From positions 58,518-112,501 of the forward strand of contig JAPLQT010000065.1 of the NCBI GenBank assembly GCA_026399515.1: a stretch of 53,984 bases of DNA, given 5' to 3'. Positions 1 through 8,972 of this stretch are shown one piece after another (within the stretch, counting starts at the first letter, position 1; every line of letters starts with the position of its first letter). The stretch comes from Pseudomonadota bacterium. Its GTDB lineage: Bacteria; Pseudomonadota; Gammaproteobacteria; Burkholderiales; Rhodocyclaceae. Below the pieces are notes generated by a model that saw only the letters and a program-made list of their open reading frames with translations, did not search any database and was not told the DNA's origin. The translations under genes were made by a program, and so were the position numbers.

Positions 1-15
1 CATCGCTCGTTGACC

Positions 16-774
16 CTAGATAAATCCTTTAACGCTTAGTTCTTCCAGCAGCGCGGCATAGTCGTAGGCGCCTCGGCTTTCCACCGCGTGACTGAAAATA
101 TCCCGGTTGACCGCGGGTGCTTCAGCAACCGCCACATTTTCCGAAATCACCGTTTCACACACTTCCTCGCCGAAGTGTTCGCGCAAGCGCTTTTGGACTT
201 CGAAGCTCATGTTGCGACGGCGGTCGAATCGGGTAAGAAGATAGCGCCGGCCGACACGACGTTTAAGCACCGGTTCGAGGGCATTCAGCGTGCGCTCGAT
301 CTGCAAGGCACCGCGCAAAGACAGGAAATCGGAAGAAATCGGGATCAGTAATTGGTCCGAGGCAAAAATGGCGTTCAGTGAAAGCACGCCGAGAAACGGG
401 CAACAGTCGATGATGACATCATGCCCGCTCGCTTCGAAGCTGGTTAAGCCTTGGTTGAGCCGGCTGAGGATGTTCGGCCCCTTGCCGAATATCGAGTCCA
501 CTTTGATGAGTTCGGCATGTGCCGGGATCAATTGGCCGACGTTGGGCCAATCGATGGTCAGGGCGGCGAGAGGAGTGTTGTCCCGATAGAAGGCGAACAT
601 GCTGGCCGCGACGTCGCCCAGTGCCTTGCCATGGATGGCGGAAAGATGTGCCTGCGGATCGAGATCAATGAGCAATACCTGTCTCTGTCCGCGCGACATC
701 GCCGCGGCGAGATTGAGCGCGGTGGTGGTCTTGCCGACCCCGCCCTTCTGGTTGAAAATTGCGATTCGCGCCAT
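16..774 (-). CDS. ParA-family partitioning ATPase, orphan
   Basis: This is a ParA/Soj-type deviant Walker ATPase of 252 residues. The Walker A motif KGGVGKTT lies at residues 10-17 and includes the signature lysine, and the LLIDLDPQA box follows. The switch region usually written DCPP reads DCCP here. Such ATPases position plasmids, chromosomes or protein clusters by ATP-driven binding to DNA. I chose the second of two adjacent ATG codons (772-774) because a GAGAGGG ribosome site sits four bases upstream of it. No parB follows inside the window. An ATG on the same strand at positions 3-1, twelve bases after the stop, may start the next gene of an operon. The gene is divergent from argD. Family assignment is secure; the cargo is unknown. 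Confidence 0.85.
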   Translation of the reverse strand: MARIAIFNQKGGVGKTTTALNLAAAMSRGQRQVLLIDLDPQAHLSAIHGKALGDVAASMFAFYRDNTPLAALTIDWPNVGQLIPAHAELIKVDSIFGKGPNILSRLNQGLTSFEASGHDVIIDCCPFLGVLSLNAIFASDQLLIPISSDFLSLRGALQIERTLNALEPVLKRRVGRRYLLTRFDRRRNMSFEVQKRLREHFGEEVCETVISENVAVAEAPAVNRDIFSHAVESRGAYDYAALLEELSVKGFI

Positions 775-855
775 CATGCCCTCTCTGTACAGGCCGCTAT
801 TTTTCACATAAGATGCATCTTTGCGCAAGACATGTTTCTAATTTCTTGTGCAATC

Positions 856-875
856 ACGGCGGCGCAAGCCGCCGT
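856..875 (+). promoter_or_regulatory. Stable 5' leader hairpin before argD
   Basis: Between parA and argD an 8-bp perfect stem (ACGGCGGC / GCCGCCGT) is capped by a GCAA tetraloop. It lies about 35 bases before the argD ATG and would form in the argD leader RNA. No run of T follows, so it is not a plain terminator. A 12-base palindrome, AAGATGCATCTT at 810-821, lies in the same divergent gap and could be an operator. Roles for both are inference. Confidence 0.45.
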
Positions 876-909
876 CGCTATTTGGAATGTTTGTTTCGCC
901 GGGGTTTTT

Positions 910-2082
910 ATGCCGCATCTGATGAATGTTTATGCCCGCCTGCCGATGGCTTTCAGCCACGGAGAAGGCGCCTGGCTCTACGATGAGCAGGGTCGTCGCT
1001 ATCTCGACGCGCTTGCCGGTATCGCCGTCAATACTCTGGGGCATGGCCATCCGCGACTGGTCAAGGCCCTCGCGGAACAGGCTGGACGCCTGATCCATAC
1101 CTCGAACCTGTACCAAATCCGCGAGCAGGAAAAACTGGCCGACAAGCTCGCCGACCTGTCGGGGATGGACGAATGTTTTTTCTGCAATTCCGGCTGCGAG
1201 GCCAATGAAGCCGCGATCAAGCTGGCGAGGCTCTATGGGCATAACAAGGGTATCGAGCAACCCGCCATCATCGTCATGGAAAAGGCCTTCCACGGGCGCA
1301 CCCTGGCAACGCTTTCGGCGACCGGCAACCGCAAGGTGCAGGCCGGCTTCGAACCTTTGGTAACCGGTTTTGTGCGCGTGCCGTTCGACGATCTTGCCGC
1401 GGTCGAGGCAGTTGCCCAGCATAACTCCAGCGTGGTCGCGGTTTTCATCGAACCGATCCAGGGCGAGGGCGGCATCCGCCTGGCTCATGACGAATACATC
1501 AAAGGGCTGCGCCAGATCTGCGACGCCAAGGGTTGGCTGTTGATGGTGGACGAGGTGCAGTGCGGTACCGGACGTACCGGCCGCTGGTTTGCCCACCAGC
1601 ATGCAGGCGTAATGCCGGATGTGATGACGCTGGCCAAGGGCCTAGCCTCGGGCGTGCCCATAGGCGCCTGCCTGGTCGCCGGCAAAGCGACCGGCGTATT
1701 CACGCTGGGCAGTCACGGTTCCACTTTTGGCGGCAACCCCTTCGCCTGCGTTGCGGCGCTGACCACGCTTGCCGTGATTGAACAGGATGACCTGTTGGGG
1801 AATGCCCTGCGACTCGGCGATAAGATCCGGAACGGGTTGCGCGCGGCACTGGAGGGGGTTGCGGCGGTCACCGAGATCCGCGGCGATGGACTGATGATAG
1901 GAATCGAACTCGACCGCCCCTGCGGCGAACTGGTCCAGCTCGCGCTCGATGCCGGCCTGCTCATCAATGTAACGGCCGACAAGGTCGTGCGTCTGCTGCC
2001 GCCGATGATCCTCAATGAGGCCGAAGCGGATGAACTGGTGACGAAACTCTCGCGCCTGATACGCGGGTTCCTGGGAGCCTGA
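910..2082 (+). CDS. argD: Acetylornithine aminotransferase
   Basis: ArgD is a class III PLP aminotransferase of 390 residues that makes N-acetylornithine in arginine synthesis and often also serves in lysine synthesis. The PLP-binding lysine is Lys243 in TLAKGLASG. The EPIQGEGG and VDEVQCGTGRTG segments are typical of the family. The frame is open further upstream, but the protein family begins at MPHLMNVYARLP, which fixes the start at 910. It is first in argD-argF-argG, two bases before argF, so the three are probably co-transcribed. Length and motifs are normal. Confidence 0.96.
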   Translation: MPHLMNVYARLPMAFSHGEGAWLYDEQGRRYLDALAGIAVNTLGHGHPRLVKALAEQAGRLIHTSNLYQIREQEKLADKLADLSGMDECFFCNSGCEANEAAIKLARLYGHNKGIEQPAIIVMEKAFHGRTLATLSATGNRKVQAGFEPLVTGFVRVPFDDLAAVEAVAQHNSSVVAVFIEPIQGEGGIRLAHDEYIKGLRQICDAKGWLLMVDEVQCGTGRTGRWFAHQHAGVMPDVMTLAKGLASGVPIGACLVAGKATGVFTLGSHGSTFGGNPFACVAALTTLAVIEQDDLLGNALRLGDKIRNGLRAALEGVAAVTEIRGDGLMIGIELDRPCGELVQLALDAGLLINVTADKVVRLLPPMILNEAEADELVTKLSRLIRGFLGA

Positions 2083-2084
2083 AG

Positions 2085-3008
2085 ATGGTTGCGCCCAGGC
2101 ATTTCCTCCAGTTCAACGACTTTAGCCGCGAAGAATTCGACTACCTGTTCGAGCGCACGCGCCGGATCAAGACGCAGTTCAAGTCCTATCAGCAATACTG
2201 GCCGCTCACCGATCGCACTCTGGTGATGATATTCGAGAAGGCCAGCACCCGCACTCGCCTGAGCTTCGAGGCTGGCATGCAGCAGCTCGGCGGCTCGGCG
2301 ATCTACCTCAACACCCGGGATTCGCAACTCGGACGCGGCGAGCCGGTCGAGGACGCCGCCCAGGTGATCTCGCGCATGAGCGACATCGTCATGATCCGTA
2401 CCTTTGATCAGGAAATCATCGAGCGTTTCGCCAGCAACTCGCGGGTGCCGGTAATCAACGGCTTGACCAATGAATACCATCCCTGCCAGATACTGGCCGA
2501 TATCTACACCTTCATCGAGCAGCGCGGTTCGATCTCGGGCAAGACCGTGGCCTGGATCGGCGATTCGAATAATGTCTGCAATACCTGGCTGCAAGCCGCC
2601 GAGGTTTTCGGTTTCAACGTGCATGTGTCCACCCCGCCCGGTTATGAGGTCGAGCCCGAGCGTGCCGGTCTCTACGGCACCGACCACTATGAGGAATTTC
2701 CCGATCCGATGGAAGCGGTCAAGGGGGCCGATCTGGTGACCACCGACGTGTGGACCAGCATGGGTTTCGAAGCGGAGAACGACGAGCGGCTGCGCGACTT
2801 CGAGGACTGGCAGGTTGACGCCGAAATGATGAAACAGGCCAGACCGAACGCGCTGTTCATGCACTGCCTGCCCGCGCATCGCGGAGAGGAAGTCGCCGCC
2901 GAGGTCATCGATGGCCCGCACAGCGTGGTCTGGGAAGAAGCCGAGAACAGGTTGCACGCGCAGAAGGCGCTGCTGGAATTCCTGGTGCTGGGCAGGGTGA
3001 ACGATTAA
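2085..3008 (+). CDS. argF: Ornithine carbamoyltransferase
   Basis: ArgF joins carbamoyl phosphate to ornithine to give citrulline. The 307-residue protein has the carbamoyl-phosphate motif STRTR at residues 54-58, the HPCQ motif starting at His132, and the ornithine-site HCLP starting at His260. The ATG lies two bases after the argD stop, which implies translational coupling. Next comes argG, so citrulline made here passes directly to the following enzyme. Nothing is unusual in length or motifs. Confidence 0.97.
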   Translation: MVAPRHFLQFNDFSREEFDYLFERTRRIKTQFKSYQQYWPLTDRTLVMIFEKASTRTRLSFEAGMQQLGGSAIYLNTRDSQLGRGEPVEDAAQVISRMSDIVMIRTFDQEIIERFASNSRVPVINGLTNEYHPCQILADIYTFIEQRGSISGKTVAWIGDSNNVCNTWLQAAEVFGFNVHVSTPPGYEVEPERAGLYGTDHYEEFPDPMEAVKGADLVTTDVWTSMGFEAENDERLRDFEDWQVDAEMMKQARPNALFMHCLPAHRGEEVAAEVIDGPHSVVWEEAENRLHAQKALLEFLVLGRVND

Positions 3009-3030
3009 CACTATGGTGGGAAGAAATGTC

Positions 3031-4260
3031 ATGAGCGAAGTGAAGAAAGCGGTGTTGGCCTATTCAGGCGGCCTGGATACCTCGGTGATACTCAAGTGGT
3101 TGCAGGACACCTACCAGTGCGAGGTGGTGACTTTCACCGCCGACCTCGGCCAGGGAGAAGAGCTGGAGCCGGCGCGCGCCAAGGCGATCCAACTGGGCAT
3201 CAAGAAGAAGAACATCTACATCGACGATTTGCGCGAGGAATTCGTCCGCGATTTCGTCTACCCGATGTTCCGCTGCAACGCGGTTTATGAAGGCGAGTAT
3301 CTGCTCGGCACCTCGATTGCCCGGCCGCTGATCGCCAAGCGCCTGGTGGAAATCGCCCAGAAGACCGGCGCCGACGCCATTTCTCACGGGGCCACCGGCA
3401 AGGGCAACGATCAAGTGCGCTTCGAACTGGGCGCCTATGCCCTGATGCCCGGCGTCAAGGTCATCGCGCCGTGGCGTGAATGGGATCTGCTGTCGCGCGA
3501 GAAGCTGATGGCCTATGCCGAGCAGCACGGCATCCCGGTGGATATGAAACACAAGAAGGGCGGTTCGCCCTACTCGATGGACGCCAATCTGCTGCACATT
3601 TCGTTCGAAGGACGCCACCTGGAAGATCCGGCGGCTGAAGCCGAGGAGTCCATGTGGCGCTGGACGGTTTCGCCCGAGAAGGCCCCCAATAAGGCGCAGT
3701 ACATCGACATCGAATTCAAGTGCGGCGACCCGGTGTCCATCGACGGCAAGAAACTGAAACCCCACCAGTTGCTCGCCAGACTCAACGAACTGGGCGGCAA
3801 GCACGGCATCGGCCGCCTCGATCTGGTCGAGAACCGTTATGTCGGGATGAAGTCGCGCGGCTGTTATGAGACTCCCGGCGGCACCATCCTGTTGCGCGCG
3901 CACCGCGCCATCGAGTCGATCTGCCTGGACCGCGAGGTGGCGCACCTCAAGGACGACCTGATGCCGCGCTACGCCAGCCTGATCTACAACGGCTACTGGT
4001 GGAGCCCGGAGCGCAAGGCGCTACAGGCGCTGATCGACCAGACGCAGCAGAATGTCAATGGCTGGGTGCGCCTCAAGTTGTATAAGGGCAACGTCATCGT
4101 CGTCGGCCGCGATTCCAAGTCGGATTCCCTGTTCGACTCGACCATTGCCACCTTCGAGGATGATGCCGGAGCTTATGACCAGAAAGATGCCGCCGGCTTC
4201 ATCAAGTTGAATGCCTTGCGCTTGAGGATTGCCGCCAAGCTCGCCAAAAGGAGGAAGTGA
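3031..4260 (+). CDS. argG: Argininosuccinate synthase
   Basis: ArgG condenses citrulline and aspartate using ATP. The protein of 409 residues has the N-terminal PP-loop AYSGGLDTS near residues 10-18, and [13 protein letters not shown] in the nucleotide-binding part. An ATG at 3013 is in frame, but the one at 3031 has a GGAAG ribosome site about seven bases upstream and gives the usual [14 protein letters not shown] start. It closes the argDFG cluster; the DUF2788 gene follows after 11 bases and may ride on the same transcript. Confidence 0.97.
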   Translation: MSEVKKAVLAYSGGLDTSVILKWLQDTYQCEVVTFTADLGQGEELEPARAKAIQLGIKKKNIYIDDLREEFVRDFVYPMFRCNAVYEGEYLLGTSIARPLIAKRLVEIAQKTGADAISHGATGKGNDQVRFELGAYALMPGVKVIAPWREWDLLSREKLMAYAEQHGIPVDMKHKKGGSPYSMDANLLHISFEGRHLEDPAAEAEESMWRWTVSPEKAPNKAQYIDIEFKCGDPVSIDGKKLKPHQLLARLNELGGKHGIGRLDLVENRYVGMKSRGCYETPGGTILLRAHRAIESICLDREVAHLKDDLMPRYASLIYNGYWWSPERKALQALIDQTQQNVNGWVRLKLYKGNVIVVGRDSKSDSLFDSTIATFEDDAGAYDQKDAAGFIKLNALRLRIAAKLAKRRK

Positions 4261-4271
4261 GGGGAACCACG

Positions 4272-4481
4272 ATGTTCGGCTTTAGCGAAGAACAGATTTC
4301 GGAGTTCTTCGTGACCTATGGCGTTGCGGCTTTCATCCTCTTCATGTTGTTCATCGTCGGCGAGCTGGCTTATAAGTCCAAGGCCGGCAAGACCGGCACC
4401 TTCGTATTGTTTTTCGTTCTGGCTTTCGGCATGTTCGGCTTCGTCGCCAAAGCCATCATCCAGAAATTATGGGGAATCTGA
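4272..4481 (+). CDS. Small inner-membrane protein, DUF2788 family
   Basis: This 69-residue protein has two hydrophobic helices (about residues 12-33 and 43-64) joined by a short basic loop, [12 protein letters not shown]. The layout and the SKAG.TGTF loop fit the DUF2788 family as I remember it from betaproteobacteria; no function is established. It starts 11 bases after argG and its last bases come just before ppnP, so all three may share a transcript. The start at 4272 has a GAGGGGAA ribosome site. Confidence 0.75.
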   Translation: MFGFSEEQISEFFVTYGVAAFILFMLFIVGELAYKSKAGKTGTFVLFFVLAFGMFGFVAKAIIQKLWGI

Positions 4482-4483
4482 CC

Positions 4484-4798
4484 ATGCCGCAGTTCGATAA
4501 TGTTTCCGTCGTCAAGAAAGCCAATGTTTACTTCGATGGCAAGTGCGTCAGCCATACCGTGTTGTTTGCCGATGGCAAGAAGAAATCCGTCGGCGTAATC
4601 CTGCCCGCTACGTTGACCTTCAACACCGGAATGCCGGAAACCATGGAAGGCGTCGCCGGTGAGTGCCGGGTGCGCCTCCGGGAGGATAGCGAATGGAAGA
4701 CCTATGCCGCCGGCCAAAGCTTCAAAGTGCCGGGTAATTCAAGCTTCGACATCCAAGTGAGCGGCGAGCCCTACCACTACGTTTGCCACTTCGACTAG
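4484..4798 (+). CDS. ppnP: Pyrimidine/purine nucleoside phosphorylase, DUF1255
   Basis: This 104-residue protein matches the PpnP (YaiE, DUF1255) family of small cupin-fold enzymes that phosphorolyse several nucleosides to free base and ribose 1-phosphate. Recognisable segments are [23 protein letters not shown], the TLTFNTG strand, and the C-terminal end PYHYVCHF. The start at 4484 lies two bases after the DUF2788 stop codon, with GGGGAA upstream. Its place behind argG is probably an operon accident rather than a shared pathway. Confidence 0.9.
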   Translation: MPQFDNVSVVKKANVYFDGKCVSHTVLFADGKKKSVGVILPATLTFNTGMPETMEGVAGECRVRLREDSEWKTYAAGQSFKVPGNSSFDIQVSGEPYHYVCHFD

Positions 4799-4826
4799 CG
4801 CCCGCCTCTAGCCGGGTGCGCCTGTT

Positions 4827-4901
4827 ATTTGGGTTTCCTGCCGCGATTCCGCAGCCGATAGCGCTTGGGCAGCATGCGCAAAATACTGCAACAACCCAAA
4901 T
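4827..4901. repeat. Inverted repeat enclosing 57 bases, between ppnP and the MCP gene
   Basis: ATTTGGGTT at 4827-4835 and AACCCAAAT at 4893-4901 are perfect 9-base inverted arms around a GC-rich middle with short internal complementarities. It lies in the 271-base gap after ppnP and has no coding content I can defend. It could be a folded 3' region or small RNA, or chance. Confidence 0.35.
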
Positions 4902-4937
4902 TTAACCCATTTCCAGCCAGGGATATCGTGGTAATCT

Positions 4938-4968
4938 TTGACAAGGCAACTATGTACATAGCTACTAT
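4938..4968 (+). promoter_or_regulatory. Possible promoter upstream of the MCP gene
   Basis: A perfect TTGACA at 4938-4943 is followed 19 bases later by TACTAT at 4963-4968. The spacing is longer than the optimum of 17. It would give a leader of roughly 95 bases for the chemotaxis receptor. The palindrome TATGTACATA at 4951-4960 lies in the spacer and might be an operator. Confidence 0.3.
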
Positions 4969-5069
4969 TGCCCGATGGCAGGCGAAGCTTTCGAACAGAC
5001 CCCAAAACTCAATTTGCTCGTGAAGAACCGGATGACTTGAAGCGATAACCCCCGAAAGGACGGCGTGAA

Positions 5070-6701
5070 ATGAGCAAAATGACGATTGCAAAGCGGTTGT
5101 TACTCGGTTTTGGCATGTTCTTTCTGATGTTGCTGATTTCGGTTGTCCTGGGCCTGTCGCGGCTGGATTCGGTGAACGACATGATGGAACGCATCGTCAG
5201 CAAGGATTGGCACAAGGCTGTTCTGGCCAACGATGCGATCGATCTGATGAATGCGAATGCGCGTGAAACCTTCCTGTTGTTTCATGTAACAGATCGTGGC
5301 CCGGTGAAGCAGAGGATCGCCGCCAATGTCCAAACGATCACTGCCAAGCTCGACGAACTGGACAAGCTGCTCTACAAGCCGGAAGGCAAAGCCGCGCTCA
5401 GCGAGATTCGCGAGAAACGGAAAATCTACGTGGCCGCGTTTTCCAACGCAGGCAAGTTGCTGGACACGGGCAAGGAGGCGGAGGCGTCCAGAATGATGTC
5501 GGCGGAAGTCGTTCCGGCCCTGGACGCTTTACTGGCCGCAGCGAGCAAGTTGATCCAGGTTCAAGGGAAAATTCTTCAGGAAACCGCGGATGCCGGGCGT
5601 GCCACTTACGCCGCCGCGCATATGCAACTGATCGTATTCCTGATCGTTGCCGCGATCATTGCGGCTGTGCTGGCCACCTGGATCGTTCGTTCCGTGACTG
5701 GTCCGCTGGGTGGCGAGCCGGATGAAGCCAAGGCCGTGGTCGAGAAGATCGCGGCAGGCGATCTGACTGCTGAAATTCGGGTCAGGGCCGGAGATCAGCG
5801 GAGCCTTATGGCGGCAACGCAGCGCATGCAGGCCAGTTTGCGCAAGATGGTGGGCCACTTGCAGGAAAACGCGGAACAAGTTGCGGCGGCGGCGGCGCAA
5901 TTGGCGTCCACGTCGTCGCAGGTGGCCAAGGCGACCGAGGCCCAGTCGGAATCTGCCTCGGCGATGTCGGCGGCGGTGGAAGAAATGACGGTGAGCATCA
6001 GTCATGTTTCCGACAGCGCCAGGGAAGCGAAAAGCGTCACCACTGAAACGGGCAGCATGTCGCAGGAGGGCAATCGCATCATTCAAGACACCGTAGCGGA
6101 TATGCAGCAGATATCCCAGGCGGTAGGCGAGGCGGCGGGCACCATACAAAAGATGGGTGATAGCTCGCAGAAGATTTCAAACATCGTTCAAGTCATCAAG
6201 GAAGTGGCCGATCAGACCAACCTGCTGGCGCTGAATGCCGCCATCGAGGCGGCGCGGGCCGGTGAGCAAGGGAGGGGATTTGCGGTGGTGGCCGATGAGG
6301 TGAGAAAACTGGCGGAACGTACGGCCAAGGCCACAACCGAGATCAGCGGCATGATCGGCGAGGTTCAGTCGAGCGCACAGAGTGCGGTGGGCACCATGAA
6401 TCTGGCGGTTGCGCGTGTTGAGAAAGGAGTCGGCATGGCTCAGCGCGCCAGTACCTCGATACTTGGCATCAGCGAAAGCGCGCAGCGTGTGATTGCGGCG
6501 GTCAACGAGATATCCGGAGCGCTCAGCGAACAGAGTGTGGCAAGCAACGAAATTGCGACGAACGTCGAGAAGATCGCGCAGATGTCCGAAGAGAACAGCG
6601 CGGCCACGCGCGAGGCGGCCGATACCGCACTCCTCTTGGGCGAACTGGCTGCCGGTACCCGCGAGGCGGCCAACCAGTTCAGGTGCAACAGCCGCACTTG
6701 A
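5070..6701 (+). CDS. Methyl-accepting chemotaxis protein
   Basis: This 543-residue transmembrane receptor has TM1 near residues 10-32, a periplasmic part that looks like a four-helix-bundle (4HB_MCP) ligand domain, TM2 near 188-210, then HAMP and the long cytoplasmic coiled coil. The conserved hairpin tip [20 protein letters not shown], where CheA and CheW dock, is intact. There is no C-terminal NWETF-type pentapeptide, so any CheR/CheB tethering must differ. It stands alone with no che genes nearby, as is common for receptors scattered over the chromosome. The ligand cannot be read from the sequence. Confidence 0.93.
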   Translation: MSKMTIAKRLLLGFGMFFLMLLISVVLGLSRLDSVNDMMERIVSKDWHKAVLANDAIDLMNANARETFLLFHVTDRGPVKQRIAANVQTITAKLDELDKLLYKPEGKAALSEIREKRKIYVAAFSNAGKLLDTGKEAEASRMMSAEVVPALDALLAAASKLIQVQGKILQETADAGRATYAAAHMQLIVFLIVAAIIAAVLATWIVRSVTGPLGGEPDEAKAVVEKIAAGDLTAEIRVRAGDQRSLMAATQRMQASLRKMVGHLQENAEQVAAAAAQLASTSSQVAKATEAQSESASAMSAAVEEMTVSISHVSDSAREAKSVTTETGSMSQEGNRIIQDTVADMQQISQAVGEAAGTIQKMGDSSQKISNIVQVIKEVADQTNLLALNAAIEAARAGEQGRGFAVVADEVRKLAERTAKATTEISGMIGEVQSSAQSAVGTMNLAVARVEKGVGMAQRASTSILGISESAQRVIAAVNEISGALSEQSVASNEIATNVEKIAQMSEENSAATREAADTALLLGELAAGTREAANQFRCNSRT

Positions 6702-6841
6702 GTTGACATCGGTTCTTTGCGCGGGCAGGGTTTGGCATCCGGCAGGATCGCGATTCCCTTCGATCCCGCGCCATGGTCGTTTTTGATGGGTCTGGCGATG
6801 TAAGGTATCATCGAGTCAGACAACTACCCAGAGAGCCAGCC

Positions 6842-7327
6842 ATGCCGTCTTTCGACATTGTTTCCGAAGTCGACCAGGTCGAGTTGCGCAACGCCGTCGA
6901 TCAGACCAACAAGGAAGTCACCAATCGCTTCGACTTCAAGGGCACCGATGCCCGCGTCGAAGTGGCCGACAAGTTGTTGACGTTGTTCGCCGACGATGAC
7001 TTCAAACTCGACCAGGTCTTCGATATCCTGACCGCCAAGTTCGCCAAGCGCGGCGTGGATGTGCGCTGCCTGGACCGGCAGGATTCCCAGAAAGTCGGCG
7101 GCAACAAGGTCAAGCAGGAGATCAAGCTCAAGGTCGGTGTCGAGGGAGAACTGGCGAAGAAGATCGTCAAGCAGATCAAGGACAGCAAGCTCAAGGTCCA
7201 GGCCAGCATCCAGGGCGATACGGTGCGCGTTTCCGGCGCCAAGCGCGATCTGCTCCAGGAGACGATCGCACTCGTGAAGAAATCCATTACCGACGTGCCC
7301 TTGCAGTTCAATAACTTCAGAGACTGA
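6842..7327 (+). CDS. yajQ: YajQ-family nucleotide-binding protein
   Basis: The 161-residue protein is a typical YajQ (DUF520): [11 protein letters not shown] at the start, the [12 protein letters not shown] segment, and a C-terminal [16 protein letters not shown] region ending in LQFNNFRD. Family members bind nucleotides, and some have been reported to bind cyclic di-GMP or act with phage regulators. Which applies here is unknown. Upstream in-frame codons exist, but the family length and the MPSFDIV start fix it at 6842. It is monocistronic or leads into the NUDIX gene. Confidence 0.95.
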   Translation: MPSFDIVSEVDQVELRNAVDQTNKEVTNRFDFKGTDARVEVADKLLTLFADDDFKLDQVFDILTAKFAKRGVDVRCLDRQDSQKVGGNKVKQEIKLKVGVEGELAKKIVKQIKDSKLKVQASIQGDTVRVSGAKRDLLQETIALVKKSITDVPLQFNNFRD

Positions 7328-7353
7328 ACAGCCGTCGAGTCGAGCGAAATTCA

Positions 7354-7962
7354 ATGCCTCCAACAGCATCGTGGTTACGCTTATGCTTCGCTTCCAACTC
7401 GGATGCCGCATTGAGAAAGTCGAGCGTGACCGAGCACGTTTTGCCCGACGCATCGATACAGCCGCTAACCCCGGCTGCGGTGCTGGTGCCTCTGGTGGTC
7501 CGCGAGACGGGCTTGACGGTGTTGCTGACTCAACGAACCGCTCATTTGCGCGACCATGCGGGCCAGATCAGTTTTCCCGGCGGGCGCTGCGAGGATCAGG
7601 ATGCCTCGCCGGTCGAAACCGCGTTGCGCGAGGCGCAGGAGGAAGTCGGCCTGGATCGGGCGCAGGTCGAAGTGCTCGGCGTATTGCCTGAATACCGGAC
7701 CGGTACGGGTTTTTCCATCATTCCGGTGGTCGGGCTGGTGCATCCGCCGCTGAATCTCAAACTCGACGACTTCGAAGTGGCCGAGGCTTTCGAGACGCCG
7801 CTCGACTTCCTGCTGGATCCGGCCAACCACCAGCGCCACAGTGTCGAATACCAGGGGGGGTTGCGCGAATATTACGCCATGCCCTGGGAGGGGTATTACA
7901 TCTGGGGAGCCACGGCGGGCATGTTGGTGAGCTTGCAGCGCTACCTGATGGCCCGAGACTGA
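7354..7962 (+). CDS. CoA pyrophosphatase, NUDIX hydrolase
   Basis: The 202-residue protein carries a full NUDIX box, beginning GGRCEDQD and ending ALREAQEEVGL, and the upstream LTQRTAHLRDHAGQISFPGG seen in the NudL/YeaB branch. These enzymes cleave CoA and CoA esters to phosphopantetheine and 3',5'-ADP. It lies 26 bases after yajQ and 69 bases before a CobD/CbiB-like gene, a neighbour pair I know from other betaproteobacteria. The exact start is uncertain: the first 25 or so residues are not conserved, and an internal start near 7420 is possible. Confidence 0.88.
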   Translation: MPPTASWLRLCFASNSDAALRKSSVTEHVLPDASIQPLTPAAVLVPLVVRETGLTVLLTQRTAHLRDHAGQISFPGGRCEDQDASPVETALREAQEEVGLDRAQVEVLGVLPEYRTGTGFSIIPVVGLVHPPLNLKLDDFEVAEAFETPLDFLLDPANHQRHSVEYQGGLREYYAMPWEGYYIWGATAGMLVSLQRYLMARD

Positions 7963-8031
7963 ACGCCACGGCTGTGGTATCTTGGCAATCCTAAAATAGT
8001 CGTCCTTCCAGAGTTCAACGTTCCCCGCCGC

Positions 8032-8943
8032 ATGACCCTGTTTTCCATCGTTCTCGCCTTGATACTTGAGCAGGTCCAACCGCTTGCGCAGCAGCGCTTT
8101 GTGTTGGCGCCGCTGACGCGCTATGCGCACTTCCTGGAGGAACGTTTTAACGACGGACAGCCCAGGCACGGCAGGATCGCCTGGCTGGTTGCGATTATGC
8201 CGCTGGTGGCGCTGGCGCTGGTGCTGCAAATCCTGCTGGCCTGGCTCCAACCGCTGCTGGCGCTGGTTCTTGGCATCACCGTGCTGTATATGACCATGGG
8301 ATTCCGCCAGTTCAGCCACCATTTCACCGACATCCACCTGGCATTGCGCATGGGCGAGCTGGCGCGGGCCAGAACGCTGCTCGGCGAATGGCGTGGCCGT
8401 TCCTGCGATCGTTTGTCGTCGCAGGAAGTGGCCAGATTGGCGATCGAACAGGCGCTGGTGGACTCGCATCGCCACGTGTTTGCGCCGCTGTTCGGTTTTG
8501 TGCTGCTCGGGCCGGCGGGCGCGCTGCTGTACCGGCTGACGCTGTTTTTCGGGACGCGCTGGGGCGCATCCGACTTCGGCGCTTTCGGCGAGTTTTCCAG
8601 ACGCGCCTTATTCGTGATCGACTGGCTGCCCCTGCGTGTGTCCGCCGCCTCCTTTGCCATCGTCGGGGATTTCGAGGACGCCGTTTACTGCTGGCGCACC
8701 CAGGCGAGCGGGTGGCCAGACGCCTCCACCGGGGTATTGTTGGCGAGCGGCGCCGGCGCATTGGGCGTGCGTCTCGGTCTGCCGGTGAATGATCTCAACG
8801 GGATCACGGATCGTCCGGAACTGGGCCTCGGCGAGGAGGCCGACGTCGATTTTATGCAAAGCATGATAGGACTCGTATGGAGGACACTGGTACTGTGCCT
8901 GCTGCTGCTGGCATTGTTCTGGGTGGCCAGTTGGGTAGGTTGA
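8032..8943 (+). CDS. CobD/CbiB-family inner-membrane protein
   Basis: A 303-residue polytopic protein begins MTLFSIVLALILEQVQPL and shows about four hydrophobic segments: the N-terminus, near 50-87, near 155-175, and the C-terminal end. The layout, with REARTLLGEWR-like and FEDAVYCWRTQ-like stretches, fits the CobD/CbiB-AmpE superfamily branch annotated in betaproteobacteria. No cobalamin genes are nearby, so a role in adenosylcobinamide synthesis is doubtful; an AmpE-like regulatory or envelope role is as likely. The family call is fairly sure, the function is not. Confidence 0.75.
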   Translation: MTLFSIVLALILEQVQPLAQQRFVLAPLTRYAHFLEERFNDGQPRHGRIAWLVAIMPLVALALVLQILLAWLQPLLALVLGITVLYMTMGFRQFSHHFTDIHLALRMGELARARTLLGEWRGRSCDRLSSQEVARLAIEQALVDSHRHVFAPLFGFVLLGPAGALLYRLTLFFGTRWGASDFGAFGEFSRRALFVIDWLPLRVSAASFAIVGDFEDAVYCWRTQASGWPDASTGVLLASGAGALGVRLGLPVNDLNGITDRPELGLGEEADVDFMQSMIGLVWRTLVLCLLLLALFWVASWVG

Positions 8944-8972
8944 ACTTTTTTATCTAGATTGGAGAGATTCAA

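Noticed and set aside
5070-6701. Possible flagellar (sigma-28) promoter for the MCP gene
   Set aside because: The GCCCGATG at 4970-4977 resembles a -10 of that class, but no matching TAAA element lies 15 bases upstream.
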